Below are positions 10,115 through 20,720 of a DNA stretch of 31,351 nt, in pieces. The position numbers and the translations under genes are program-made. Every line of letters begins with the position of its first letter. Positions within the stretch are counted from its first letter, which is position 1. The notes beneath the pieces were generated by a model, which worked only from the letters and a program-made list of their open reading frames with translations, did no database searches and had not been told where the DNA came from. Source of the DNA: DASSBG01 sp035699085 (GTDB lineage Bacteria; Pseudomonadota; Gammaproteobacteria; Xanthomonadales; Rhodanobacteraceae); contig DASSBG010000037.1 in assembly GCA_035699085.1 (NCBI GenBank), forward strand, positions 1 to 31,351. The letters run 5' to 3'.

Positions 10115-10540
10115 TCAGCCGCCGTCCTTGCCGCTGCTGGTGGTGATGAAGCCCAGGTGCACGATGCCGACGCTCTTGGCCTCGGTCATCACGCTGGAGA
10201 TTTCACGGTATTCGACGGTCTTGTCGGCACGAATCTGGACCTGCGGCTGCGGGCTCTCCTGCGCCGCCACCGCCAGCCGGGCCTTGAGCTCCTCGCGGTT
10301 GATCGGCGAGTCGTTGAGGTAAAGCGAGCCGTCGGCCTTGATCGCCAGATCCATCGGCTGGGTCGTCTTGGCCGGCTTCACCGTCAGCGCCGCGTCGGGC
10401 AGGTCCACCTTGATCTGGTGCTGCATCAGCGGCGCCATGATCATGAAGATGATCAGCAGCACCAGCAGCACGTCGACCATCGGCGTGACGTTGATCTCCG
10501 ACATCGGGCCGCCGGAGTTGGTGTTGGCGGACATGGCCAT
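10115..10540 (-). CDS. exbD2: ExbD-type biopolymer transport protein, second copy
   Basis: ExbD works with ExbB as an inner-membrane proton channel that energises TonB. The 141-residue product has a short cytoplasmic N-terminus, one transmembrane helix (about residues 21-40) carrying the proton-path Asp D23 in NVTPMVDVLLVLLIIF, and a periplasmic C-terminal domain. It is the second of two exbD genes and ends the tonB-exbB-exbD-exbD operon, 10 bases after its paralogue. In Xanthomonas campestris, as I recall, exbD2 is not needed for iron uptake but affects host interaction. Symbol and order follow that arrangement. The two copies share the TM motif but differ clearly in the periplasmic part. 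Confidence 0.9.
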   Translation of the reverse strand: MAMSANTNSGGPMSEINVTPMVDVLLVLLIIFMIMAPLMQHQIKVDLPDAALTVKPAKTTQPMDLAIKADGSLYLNDSPINREELKARLAVAAQESPQPQVQIRADKTVEYREISSVMTEAKSVGIVHLGFITTSSGKDGG

Positions 10541-10550
10541 CGTCAGTTCC

Positions 10551-10958
10551 TCACTTCTGGAAGCCGATCTTCTGGACGCCGGCGTTCTTGGCCTTGGCCA
10601 GCAGCTTGGCCAGGTTGTCGTAGAGCGTCGACGGGTCGGCGTGGATGCGCAGCTCCGCCTGGGCGTCGAGCGGCTTGGTGCCGAGGATCAGCAGCTGTGC
10701 GGTCAGCTGCTGTTCGTCAACCGGGTTGCCGTTCCAGGTCACCGTGCCGGTCGAGCTGATGCGCAGCTCGATCGGCGTCGGCGGGTTCTTCGGTGGCGTG
10801 AAGTTCTTGTTCGGCTGCGGCAGGTCGATCTGGATATCGTGTTTCAACGACGGGATCGTGACCAGGAACAGGATCAGCAGCACCAGCAGAACGTCCGCCA
10901 GCGGGGTGACGTTGATATCCGAAAGCGTGCCGCCGCTGGAGCCGGTGCTCATTGCCAT
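10551..10958 (-). CDS. exbD1: ExbD-type biopolymer transport protein, first copy
   Basis: The 135-residue product has the ExbD layout: cytoplasmic tail, one helix (about residues 20-38, NVTPLADVLLVLLILFLV) with the proton-path Asp D22, and a periplasmic domain of about 90 residues. It would form the ExbBD channel that drives TonB. It lies 27 bases after exbB and 10 bases before exbD2 on the same strand, so all four genes are probably one transcript. Compared with exbD2 it has a Pro/Asn/Lys-rich linker after the helix (LPQPNKNFTPPKNPP). TolR is the nearest alternative family, but the adjacent tonB and the absence of tolA and tolB favour ExbD. Confidence 0.92.
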   Translation of the reverse strand: MAMSTGSSGGTLSDINVTPLADVLLVLLILFLVTIPSLKHDIQIDLPQPNKNFTPPKNPPTPIELRISSTGTVTWNGNPVDEQQLTAQLLILGTKPLDAQAELRIHADPSTLYDNLAKLLAKAKNAGVQKIGFQK

Positions 10959-10985
10959 GATGCGATTCCTCTTGCGCCCGACTGG

Positions 10986-11780
10986 TTACTTCTTGGTCGC
11001 CGTCGACGGCGCGGCCGTGCGACCGAGCGTCGGGCCGCCACCCTCGATGCGCGAGCCGGTGGCGAAGAAGTCGTGCAGGTCGTGGGCGAACTCGTCCATG
11101 TGCGCGTAGGTGACGCGATTCATGCGCACGAAGAAGTTGTAGGCGAACACCGCCGGGATGGCGACGACCAGGCCGAGGAAGGTCATGATCAACGCCTCGC
11201 CGACCGGGCCGGCCACCGCGCTGAGGCTGGACTGTCCGGCGGCGCCGATCTTGATCAGCGCGTTGTACACGCCCCAGACCGTACCGGCCAGACCGACGAA
11301 CACCGCGGCCGAACCGACGGTGGCGAGCAGCGTCAGGCCGCTTTCCAGCCCCATCGCCTCGCGGGCCACACCCTGGCGCAGCGCCCGATCGATGAATTCC
11401 GAGCGGTTGAGGGTGTCGACCAGCCGGCTGCCCTCGTTGCGCTGGTGGTGGGCCGCGGCGTTGGCGGCATCCAGTGCGATCTTGGAAAACGGCTCGCCCT
11501 TCTTCTGCTTCTCCATCTCGCGAATCGCATCCTGGGCTGAACGGGTATCCCAGAACTTGCGGATCACCGTGTCGGCGCGGCTGCGCACCATGGCGTTACG
11601 CCACAGGTTGGCGATGATGTAATACCAGGAGACCACCGACATGATCACCAGGACGATGAAAACGATCCACGAAACAATATTGAAGTTGTGGATCAGGTTG
11701 CCGAAGCCCATTTGCGTAAGCGCCTCGGCATTGGTGCTGCCAGGGCCGGCCGGCTGGAAGGAAATCGCTGCTAGATGCAT
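10986..11780 (-). CDS. exbB: ExbB/TolQ proton channel family protein
   Basis: ExbB forms the pentameric inner-membrane core of the TonB motor, with ExbD in its central pore. The 264-residue product has a periplasmic N-terminus, a first helix at about residues 30-55 (VSWIVFIVLVIMSVVSWYYI), a long charged cytoplasmic stretch (EMEKQKKGEPF and surroundings), and two helices in the C-terminal half (GLTLLATVGSAAVFVGLAGTV and LIMTFLGLVVAIPAVFAYNFF), which is the MotA/TolQ/ExbB pattern. The ATG at 11780 is preceded by AGGGT. It follows tonB by 50 bases. The neighbouring tonB gene favours ExbB over TolQ. Confidence 0.92.
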   Translation of the reverse strand: MHLAAISFQPAGPGSTNAEALTQMGFGNLIHNFNIVSWIVFIVLVIMSVVSWYYIIANLWRNAMVRSRADTVIRKFWDTRSAQDAIREMEKQKKGEPFSKIALDAANAAAHHQRNEGSRLVDTLNRSEFIDRALRQGVAREAMGLESGLTLLATVGSAAVFVGLAGTVWGVYNALIKIGAAGQSSLSAVAGPVGEALIMTFLGLVVAIPAVFAYNFFVRMNRVTYAHMDEFAHDLHDFFATGSRIEGGGPTLGRTAAPSTATKK

Positions 11781-11830
11781 GTCGCTACCCTATTGAACGT
11801 ATGCGGTGGTGATGATAACGGATCGGCCGA

Positions 11831-12496
<666 letters not shown>

Positions 12497-12665
12497 CAGT
12501 GTCGTTCAATCAGTTTGGTGGACCGAGCCGATTCCGGGCCGGGGCCTGCGCTCCGACCGTGATTCAGCGGAAAGTCATCAACGGTACACGAGCCGCCGCG
12601 GTTTGTATAGCCTGACCTGTGGACTACCGCGGGGTGCTCGCAAGCGTCTGCCTGTCCGCCGATTG

Positions 12666-13988
12666 TCACTGGCCAACCCTCTTCAACCAGGCCTCGGCCT
12701 TGGCCTTCGACTCGGGGTACTTTGCCGCCTGCTTGACCGCGGCGATGGCGGCACTGCGGTGCTTCCGGCCGGCTTCGGCCGCCCCCAGCACGAGGTAACC
12801 CTCGCCGGTATCCTTGACGCCTTTTTTCAGTGCGGCGTGCGCCGCCGACGCTGCGGAGCCGTACTTGTCCTGCGCCATGTAGGCCTTGGCCCGGCGCAGG
12901 TCGACTTCCCCGTCCTTGGCGAATGGCGCCGCCTTGTCGTAGTACTTCAGCGCCTTCGCCGGCTGCATCGCAATGGCCGCGGCATCGCCCTCGAGCTTGT
13001 AGACGTCATACCCCGGCTTGAGGTCGCCCTTTTTGAGGCCTTGTTCCAGCACCGCGATGGCCTTGTCCGCTTCCGTCGCAGGGTTGTCCTGTTCCTGGGC
13101 AATCAACAGATGGGCCTTCGCCAGGTTGCTGTAGTCGTCCGGCGTGGTCAGCAGGCCGGCGTCAACGCCGCGCTGGTAGGCCTTGGCGGCCTCGGCGTAC
13201 TTGCCGGACTGGATCAGCAGGATCGCCGTGTTGCGCAGGGTCACCGGGTCGTCCGGGTTCTTTGCCAGCGAGGCCTGGGCCATCGCCAGCGCCTGGTCAT
13301 TCTGTCCCGTCTCGGCGTAGCTGGCGGCGAGAATCTGCTGCCACTGCGGCTTCATCTGGCCATTGTTCAGCGACTTCGCCTTGTTGATCGCGGCGATGGC
13401 CTCCTTGTAGTGCTCGAGGCGGTAGTCGATGTTGCCTTCCAGCGCATAGGAATCGGCGGTCTCGCGCTTGCCTTCGGCGCGCCACTTCTGCAGCGCCGTC
13501 TGCGCCTTGTCGTACTGCTGGTCGGCGACGTAGAACTGGGCCAGCTCGTACATCAGCTGGAAGTAGGTGTCGTTGGGCAGCACGCCGTTGTCCAGCGCCT
13601 TCTTCAGGAGCCGGATGCCCTTGTCGTGGTCACCGCTGTTGTACTCGAGCGCCGCCAGACCCTGCTGGGCCAGGGCGCGCGCGTACTTGCTGTTGCCCTC
13701 GCGGCCCTCGGCGATGGGCGTGAGCAACTCACGGGCCTTGGCGGCGTCGCCATTGTTGGCGGCGTCCAGGCCGGTATTGAGCTTGTCCAGGAGACCCTGG
13801 CTCCTCAGGTCGAGCTTGGGTTCCTTGCGGGTCGCATTCGGGTACAGGGATGTCTTCTCGCCCTTGGCCTTGTCCTTCTGGGCATAGGGCGCGAAGGCCG
13901 ATGCCGGGGCCGCCATCGCGAAGCACACGATCAGCGCGATCGCGGCGCAGGCGCTGGCTGCTGCTGCGGACAGTCGTTTGGTCTTCAT
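12666..13988 (-). CDS. Secreted tetratricopeptide-repeat protein
   Basis: The 440-residue product starts with a signal peptide (MKTKRLSAAAASACAA, hydrophobic core, ASA end near residue 31) and continues as a helical repeat protein. TPR signatures recur: GLAALEYNSGDHDKGIRLL, AQFYVADQQYDKAQTALQKW, NIDYRLEHYKEAIAAI, ILAASYAETGQNDQALAMA and ILLIQSGKYAEAAKAYQ. Such proteins are scaffolds in the periplasm; no enzymatic domain is visible. The ATG at 13988 has AGGTGA upstream and begins the signal peptide, so the longer frame is rejected. It lies between gyrB and tonB on the same strand, a position I also recall for a TPR-type gene in Xanthomonas, which hints at a role tied to the TonB system. Confidence 0.88.
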   Translation of the reverse strand: MKTKRLSAAAASACAAIALIVCFAMAAPASAFAPYAQKDKAKGEKTSLYPNATRKEPKLDLRSQGLLDKLNTGLDAANNGDAAKARELLTPIAEGREGNSKYARALAQQGLAALEYNSGDHDKGIRLLKKALDNGVLPNDTYFQLMYELAQFYVADQQYDKAQTALQKWRAEGKRETADSYALEGNIDYRLEHYKEAIAAINKAKSLNNGQMKPQWQQILAASYAETGQNDQALAMAQASLAKNPDDPVTLRNTAILLIQSGKYAEAAKAYQRGVDAGLLTTPDDYSNLAKAHLLIAQEQDNPATEADKAIAVLEQGLKKGDLKPGYDVYKLEGDAAAIAMQPAKALKYYDKAAPFAKDGEVDLRRAKAYMAQDKYGSAASAAHAALKKGVKDTGEGYLVLGAAEAGRKHRSAAIAAVKQAAKYPESKAKAEAWLKRVGQ

Positions 13989-14124
13989 CGGGATCACCTC
14001 GGTCCGGGGTTGTCTCTCACTGTGGATCGTGCAGATTAAACCGGGCGCGCGCCGCCGCACAAGCAGACGGTCGTGCCACGTGCGCTGGGTGCGCCGGGGC
14101 ACTCGGGGCGCGGATGGGCATCAG

Positions 14125-16557
<2,433 letters not shown>

Positions 16558-16657
16558 GGGCGTCCGTAGGTGCGCGCCGCTGGCGCGATCAGTGGAGCGA
16601 AGCCGGCCGTGCGGGTTGCTGGACCGCTCGGTGGCCATGGCTCGGGAGCAACAGCCA

Positions 16658-16663
16658 ATTATA
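16658..16663 (-). promoter_or_regulatory. gyrB -10 promoter candidate
   Basis: The minus strand has a perfect TATAAT about 100 bases upstream of the gyrB ATG, in otherwise GC-rich DNA. No good -35 hexamer lies at 16-18 bases; the nearest, TCAAGC, is poor and 19 bases away. It would let gyrB be transcribed apart from recF. Confidence 0.5.
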
Positions 16664-16735
16664 GCCGATCCGGGCGTTATCCGCTTGATTTGGCGCGCTT
16701 CCCGGCGCGTTGCCTGCACCGTGCCTGCGGACTGT

Positions 16736-16751
16736 TGTTTCACGTGGAACG
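16736..16751. other. parS-like site 1
   Basis: TGTTTCACGTGGAACG differs at two positions from the general ParB site TGTTNCACGTGAAACA and keeps the CACGTG centre. It lies between the gyrB start and the recF stop codon, 29 bases from site 2. Confidence 0.65.
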
Positions 16752-16755
16752 CCGC

Positions 16756-17835
16756 TCAGCGGGCCGCCTGCACCCTGCCCTGTTCCACGTGAAACACCTG
16801 CTCCGCGCGGTCCTGCAACTCGGCCGGCACGGCCGTCCCGGTGATCCAGATTTGCGCGCCGCTCTGACCCAGTCGCGCCACCAGCCCAGCCCGCCGCTCC
16901 GCATCCAGTTCCGACGCCAGGTCATCCAGGCAGACGATGGGCCATGCAGCGGCCAGGCGCGCGTACAACTCGCCCTGGGCCAACACGCAGGCCAGCACCG
17001 CCAACTTCTCCTGGCCGCGCGACAGGTGCTCCCGGGCCGGTGCCTGCTCAAACGCGAGCCGCCAGTCGGCCCGGTGAGCACCTATCGTGGTGTGGCCACG
17101 GGCGCGGTCGCGGTCGCGGCTCTCCCGCAGCGCCTCGTCCAGCGCCAAGGGCGCCGGCCAGCCGCGCTGATAGCTGACGCTGGCGGGGCCCAACGCAGGC
17201 GCCAGCGCGGCCGACTCCTTGACGAGCTGCGCCGCCCACTGTTCGATGTAACCGGCCCGCAGCAGGTCGAGCGGCGCGGCGGCGGCCGCCATCTCGTGCT
17301 CCCACGGGGCCAGTTCGCTGTCCTGGGCGCGGCCGCGCAACAAGGCGTTGCGTTGCTGCAGCGCGCGCTGATAGCGGCGCCACAAGGCGATAAAATCCTG
17401 TTCCACGTGGAACACTCCCCAGTCGAGGAAGCGCCGGCGCCGCTCGGAACCCGCCGCGATCAGCGCATGGCTTCCGGGCTCGAAGCAGACGGCTGGGCAC
17501 AGTCCGACCAACGCGCCCCGCGATTCCCGCGCTTCGCCATCCACCACCACCCGCCAGCGCCCTGCCTCGCGGCCCAGCCCCAGACGATGCGGCCGCCCCT
17601 CGCTCCCCTTGACGTCTGCGTGGATTGCAAAGCCGTCACTGCCATGCGCGGCCAGCACTTCGGCGCCGCCGGCCCGGAACGAGCGACCGTGCGACAGCAG
17701 GAAGATCGCTTCCAGCACGCTGGTCTTGCCGGCGCCGTTGGCGCCGACCAACAGGTTCAGGCCCTCGGCGGGCTCGATGTCGACCGCGGCCAGCGCGCGC
17801 AACTGGTGAATGCGCAACCGCGCCAGCCGCGCCAT
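16756..17835 (-). CDS. recF: DNA replication and repair protein RecF
   Basis: RecF is an SMC-like ATPase that, with RecO and RecR, loads RecA at single-strand gaps. The 359-residue product has Walker A G31-A-N-G-A-G-K-T, the ABC signature LSRGQEKLAVLACVLAQ, and a Walker B/D-loop IVCLDDLASELD, in the usual order and length. The ATG at 17835 follows the dnaN stop by 4 bases, so the two are co-transcribed. The VFHVEQ hexapeptide occurs twice, near residue 140 and near the C-terminus. Both are written as TTCCACGTGGAA-type codons that form ParB-binding parS-like sites, so these codons probably serve two functions. Confidence 0.96.
   Translation of the reverse strand: MARLARLRIHQLRALAAVDIEPAEGLNLLVGANGAGKTSVLEAIFLLSHGRSFRAGGAEVLAAHGSDGFAIHADVKGSEGRPHRLGLGREAGRWRVVVDGEARESRGALVGLCPAVCFEPGSHALIAAGSERRRRFLDWGVFHVEQDFIALWRRYQRALQQRNALLRGRAQDSELAPWEHEMAAAAAPLDLLRAGYIEQWAAQLVKESAALAPALGPASVSYQRGWPAPLALDEALRESRDRDRARGHTTIGAHRADWRLAFEQAPAREHLSRGQEKLAVLACVLAQGELYARLAAAWPIVCLDDLASELDAERRAGLVARLGQSGAQIWITGTAVPAELQDRAEQVFHVEQGRVQAAR
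16781..16796. other. parS site 2, inside the recF 3' end
   Basis: TGTTCCACGTGAAACA matches the general ParB site TGTTNCACGTGAAACA at every position. On the minus strand it encodes the VFHVEQ tail of RecF. It should be bound by chromosomal ParB to place the origin region during segregation. The parA and parB genes are outside the window. Confidence 0.85.
17399..17414. other. parS site 3, inside recF
   Basis: TGTTCCACGTGGAACA is a perfect 16-base palindrome and a one-base variant of the general ParB site. It resembles the Pseudomonas-type parS core as I recall it. It encodes VFHVEQ in the middle of RecF. Confidence 0.85.
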
Positions 17836-17839
17836 GGGG

Positions 17840-18940
17840 TCACAGGCGCAGCGGCATCACCACGTGGCGCACGCGGTCGTGGTCGTCGTTCTGCAACAGC
17901 AGGCTCGATTGCGCGTCCCGCATGCACAGCCGCACTTCCTCCGAGTCCAGTGCACCAAGCGCGTCCAGCAGGTAGCCGACGTTGAAGCCGATGGCCAGCG
18001 ACTTGATCGGCGTGTCGACTTCCAGCTCCTCGACGGCCTCCTCCTGCTCCGGGTTGTTGGCGCTGATGCTCAGCCGGTCCGGTGTGAACTCCAGCCGCAC
18101 GCCGCGGTACTTCTCGTTGGACAGGATCGCCGCCCTGGCCAACGAGGCGCGCAGGGCGTCGCGCCCGACCCGCGCCACCTGGTCGGCACCGATCGGGATC
18201 ACCGCCTCGTAATCGGGGAAACGGCCGTCGATCAGTTTCGAGGTGAAGACCACGCCGGCACGCCGCACCCGCAGGTGGTTGCGCCCAAACTCCAGGTCCA
18301 CCTCGCCGTCACCCGACTCGAACAGGCCGGTCAGTTCGTTGATGCCCTTGCGCGGGATGATGATCTGCCGCGCCGCGCTGACCGTGGTTTCCAGCCCGGT
18401 TTCCGCCAGCGCCAGCCGGTGGCCGTCGGTCGCCACGCAGCGCAGGCTGGACTCGCGCAAGTCCAGCAGCATGCCATTGAGGTAATAGCGCACGTCCTGG
18501 TTGGCCATGGCGAACGCGGTTCGCTCCATCAGTTCCTTGATCGCGGCCTCGGGCAGCCGCACCCGCTCGACCAGTTCGATATCGTCGATCACCGGGAACT
18601 CGCTGGCCGGCAACGTCGCAAGGGTGTAGCGGCTGCGTCCGGCCTGCACCAGCACCTTCTCGTCGGCCAGCTTCAATTTGATCTCCGCACCGTCCGGCAG
18701 CGCGCGCATCAGGTCGAAGAACTTGCGCGCAGGCAAGGTGGCCTCGCCGTCTTCGGTGTCGCTGGCCGCCACTTCGGCCACCATCTCCACCTCAAGATCG
18801 GTGCCCGTGAAAGCCACTTGCCCGTCGCGGACCTGCACCAGGAAATTGGCCAGGACCGGTAGCGTGTGCCGCCGTTCGACAACGCCGATCACCTGCTGCA
18901 GCGGCTTGAGCAGTACCTCGCGTTGGATGCTGAATCGCAT
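17840..18940 (-). CDS. dnaN: DNA polymerase III beta subunit (sliding clamp)
   Basis: The beta clamp encircles DNA and tethers polymerase III and other replication proteins. The 366-residue product equals the E. coli length and has the three clamp subdomains. It begins MRFSIQREVLLKPLQQV and ends with the family tail, ...VRHVVMPLRL, which carries the Met-Pro-x-Arg/Lys-Leu part of the partner-binding cleft. AGAGGGT precedes the ATG. recF follows 4 bases downstream. Upstream lies the 235-base gap I interpret as oriC, so dnaN transcription starts inside or beside the origin, or reads through from dnaA. Confidence 0.97.
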   Translation of the reverse strand: MRFSIQREVLLKPLQQVIGVVERRHTLPVLANFLVQVRDGQVAFTGTDLEVEMVAEVAASDTEDGEATLPARKFFDLMRALPDGAEIKLKLADEKVLVQAGRSRYTLATLPASEFPVIDDIELVERVRLPEAAIKELMERTAFAMANQDVRYYLNGMLLDLRESSLRCVATDGHRLALAETGLETTVSAARQIIIPRKGINELTGLFESGDGEVDLEFGRNHLRVRRAGVVFTSKLIDGRFPDYEAVIPIGADQVARVGRDALRASLARAAILSNEKYRGVRLEFTPDRLSISANNPEQEEAVEELEVDTPIKSLAIGFNVGYLLDALGALDSEEVRLCMRDAQSSLLLQNDDHDRVRHVVMPLRL

Positions 18941-18998
18941 GCGCCGACCCTCTATTGTTTAATGTTGATAACTTTGAATCAGTGGTAGTAGTAGGCCT

Positions 18999-19007
18999 TG
19001 TGGACAG
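18999..19007. promoter_or_regulatory. DnaA box 1
   Basis: TGTGGACAG, with two mismatches to TGTGGATAA. It lies 9 bases before the tandem 11-mers, a good place to start DnaA filament growth into the AT-rich part. Confidence 0.55.
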
Positions 19008-19016
19008 CCGGACAAG

Positions 19017-19038
19017 CCCGATAATCACCCGATAATCA
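19017..19038. repeat. Two tandem 11-mers in oriC
   Basis: CCCGATAATCA is repeated exactly twice, head to tail, next to the AT-rich palindrome. The arrangement suggests the DNA-unwinding element of the origin, where DnaA melts the duplex. Confidence 0.75.
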
Positions 19039-19093
19039 AATACATGTATTAAAACAACCGCTGCATGAACGTGCCGGTCCGCTGTGCGTGCCC

Positions 19094-19102
19094 TGTGGAT
19101 AG
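19094..19102. promoter_or_regulatory. DnaA box 2
   Basis: TGTGGATAG, one mismatch to the TGTGGATAA consensus. It is the best box in the gap together with box 3. Confidence 0.7.
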
Positions 19103-19128
19103 ATGACCGTGGCGCCGCTGCCCACGCT

Positions 19129-19137
19129 TCATCCACA
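19129..19137. promoter_or_regulatory. DnaA box 3, opposite orientation
   Basis: TCATCCACA, one mismatch to TTATCCACA, in inverted orientation to box 2 and 26 bases from it. It lies 38 bases beyond the dnaA stop codon. Confidence 0.65.
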
Positions 19138-19175
19138 GGCTTCCCCGTGATTCTTGCACAGCCTCGTGCCCGCCC

Positions 19176-20516
19176 TCAGCCTGTCAGTATACGGATCAAT
19201 TTCTCCCAGTCCTGCTGCATCCGCGCGTCCTGCTCGCGCAGGCCCTGGATCTTGCGGCAGGCATGAAGCACGGTGGTGTGGTCGCGGCCGCCAAACGCTT
19301 CGCCGATTTCCGGCAGGCTGTGCTCGGTCAGTTCCTTGGCAAGCGCCATGGCCATCTGGCGCGGCCGCGCCAGCGAACGCACCCGCCGCTTGGACAGAAG
19401 ATCGCTGAGCCGCACCTGGTAATAGTCGCCGACCGTGCGCTGGATGTTCGGCACGTTGACGGCATGGGCGTGCACGCTGAGCAGGTCGCGCAAGGTTTCC
19501 TGGGCGAACTCGACGCTGATCTGGCGGCCGAAGAAGTTGGCCCGCGCCGCCAGCGTGTTCAGCGCGCCCTCGAGGTCGCGGACGTTGGAGCGGATGCGGC
19601 GGGCCAGCAGCATGGCCACGTCCTGCGGCATGTCCACGCCCTTGCTGTGGGCCTTGGACAGCAGGATCGCGGCGCGCGTCTCGAAATCCGGTGGCTCGAC
19701 CGCCACCGACAGCCCCCAGCCGAGGCGCGATTTCAGCCGCGGCTCGAGGTTCTCGACCTCGCGCGGGTAGCGGTCGCAGGTCAGGATGATCTGCTGCTTG
19801 CTCTCGAACAGCGTGTTGAAGGTGTGGAAAAACTCCTCCTGGGTGGAGTTCTTGCCGGCAAAGAACTGGATGTCGTCGATCAGCAGCGCGTCGACCGAGC
19901 GAAAGCGCTGCTTGAAATCGTCCATGTTCTTCTGTGCCAGCGCCCGCACCATCGAATTGACGAACTGCTCGGAGCGCAGGTACAGCACCCGCGTGTCGGG
20001 CTTGAGCTGGCACATCAGGTTGCCGGCCGCGTGCATCAGGTGGGTCTTGCCCAAGCCGGTGCCCCCATAGAGCAGCAGCGGGTTGTAGGCGCGCCCCGGG
20101 TTCATTGCCACCTGGGTTGCCGCGGCCTTGCCGAGCTGGTTGGGCTTGCCCTCGACGAAGGTCTCGAAGGTGTAGTGCGGATCGAGGGTGTTGGGCAGCG
20201 CCGCGGGCTGGGCGCGTGGCTCCGCCGGACCGGCACCTGGGCCGGGGCCGGGCCGGGGCGCCGCCACGGCGGGGCCGCTCGCCGAGCCTACATCCAGGCT
20301 GAGGACAACGTCGCGGCCGGCAAGATGGTTCACCACCACGCCGATGCGCGGCAGGTACTGGCTGCGCACGGTGTCGAGGGTGTAGTCGTTGGGCGCGTAC
20401 AGGTGCAGGCCGTGTTCGTCCTCGCGAGCCTGCATCGGCAGCAGCCAGGTGTGCAGTTCCTGCTGGCTCAGGTCGGCTTCAAGGTGCTTCAGGCAGCGGC
20501 GCCAAAGCTCGCTCAT
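19176..20516 (-). CDS. dnaA: Chromosomal replication initiator protein DnaA
   Basis: DnaA binds oriC, melts the duplex and loads DnaB. The 446-residue product has domain I (about 1-75, MSELWRRCLKHLEADLSQQE), a Pro/Gly/Ala-rich linker (about 80-108), an AAA+ domain with Walker A at 151-158 (GGTGLGKT) and Walker B LLIDDIQFF, and the C-terminal DNA-binding domain with the signature FGGRDHTTVLHACRKI. I chose ATG 20516; the frame opens five codons earlier with TTG, but family homology begins at MSELW. Transcription runs towards oriC. The 204-base gap to rpmH should hold its promoter. No DnaA boxes were seen in that gap. Confidence 0.97.
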   Translation of the reverse strand: MSELWRRCLKHLEADLSQQELHTWLLPMQAREDEHGLHLYAPNDYTLDTVRSQYLPRIGVVVNHLAGRDVVLSLDVGSASGPAVAAPRPGPGPGAGPAEPRAQPAALPNTLDPHYTFETFVEGKPNQLGKAAATQVAMNPGRAYNPLLLYGGTGLGKTHLMHAAGNLMCQLKPDTRVLYLRSEQFVNSMVRALAQKNMDDFKQRFRSVDALLIDDIQFFAGKNSTQEEFFHTFNTLFESKQQIILTCDRYPREVENLEPRLKSRLGWGLSVAVEPPDFETRAAILLSKAHSKGVDMPQDVAMLLARRIRSNVRDLEGALNTLAARANFFGRQISVEFAQETLRDLLSVHAHAVNVPNIQRTVGDYYQVRLSDLLSKRRVRSLARPRQMAMALAKELTEHSLPEIGEAFGGRDHTTVLHACRKIQGLREQDARMQQDWEKLIRILTG

Positions 20517-20642
20517 GACTTCTCGGGGCAACGTGGTCGGCGCGAAGGCGATACGCGCGGTGGGCGGGCCAGTTTAATGCACGGCTCGGCTTGCAGAGCA
20601 TGCGTCGAACGCCGCGCCGTCGCGCCGGCCGCCGGCGGCCGT

Positions 20643-20680
20643 GGCTGCGGCGTCTTGCTTGACATCGAGCGGCCGCAGCC
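20643..20680. promoter_or_regulatory. Inverted repeat around the rpmH -35 box
   Basis: GGCTGCGGC (20643-20651) and GCCGCAGCC (20672-20680) are perfect 9-base arms. The -35 hexamer sits in the loop and the right arm fills the promoter spacer. This could be an operator that blocks the promoter. The same word forms the hairpin at 2956-2978. Confidence 0.4.
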
Positions 20681-20688
20681 GCTAAGCT
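20659..20688 (+). promoter_or_regulatory. rpmH promoter
   Basis: TTGACA (20659-20664), an 18-base spacer and TAAGCT (20683-20688) lie 32 bases before the rpmH ATG. The -35 is perfect and the -10 moderate, as expected for a strong sigma-70 ribosomal-protein promoter. It should also drive rnpA and perhaps yidC. Confidence 0.75.
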
Positions 20689-20720
20689 CCCGCGTCTTTT
20701 GACCCACTTCGGATGCCGCC

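Larger units (their letters stand above)
18941..19175. other. Probable chromosomal origin oriC (dnaA-dnaN gap)
   Basis: This 235-base gap is much more AT-rich than the rest of the window at 18951-19065. It contains three DnaA-box-like 9-mers (18999-19007, 19094-19102, 19129-19137), two tandem 11-mers (19017-19038) and a 12-base AT palindrome, AATACATGTATT (19039-19050). Its position between dnaA and dnaN, with rpmH upstream and parS sites nearby, is where origins lie in many bacteria, including, as I recall, Xanthomonas. Only about three boxes are visible, fewer than in E. coli oriC. Confidence 0.8.

Noticed and set aside
12604..12609. TATACA as the tonB -10 box
   Set aside because: No acceptable -35 hexamer at 15-19 bases; left unlabelled.
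16558..16743. N-terminal extension of GyrB
   Set aside because: The extra 62 residues do not resemble any GyrB and cover a TATAAT promoter candidate and a parS-like site.
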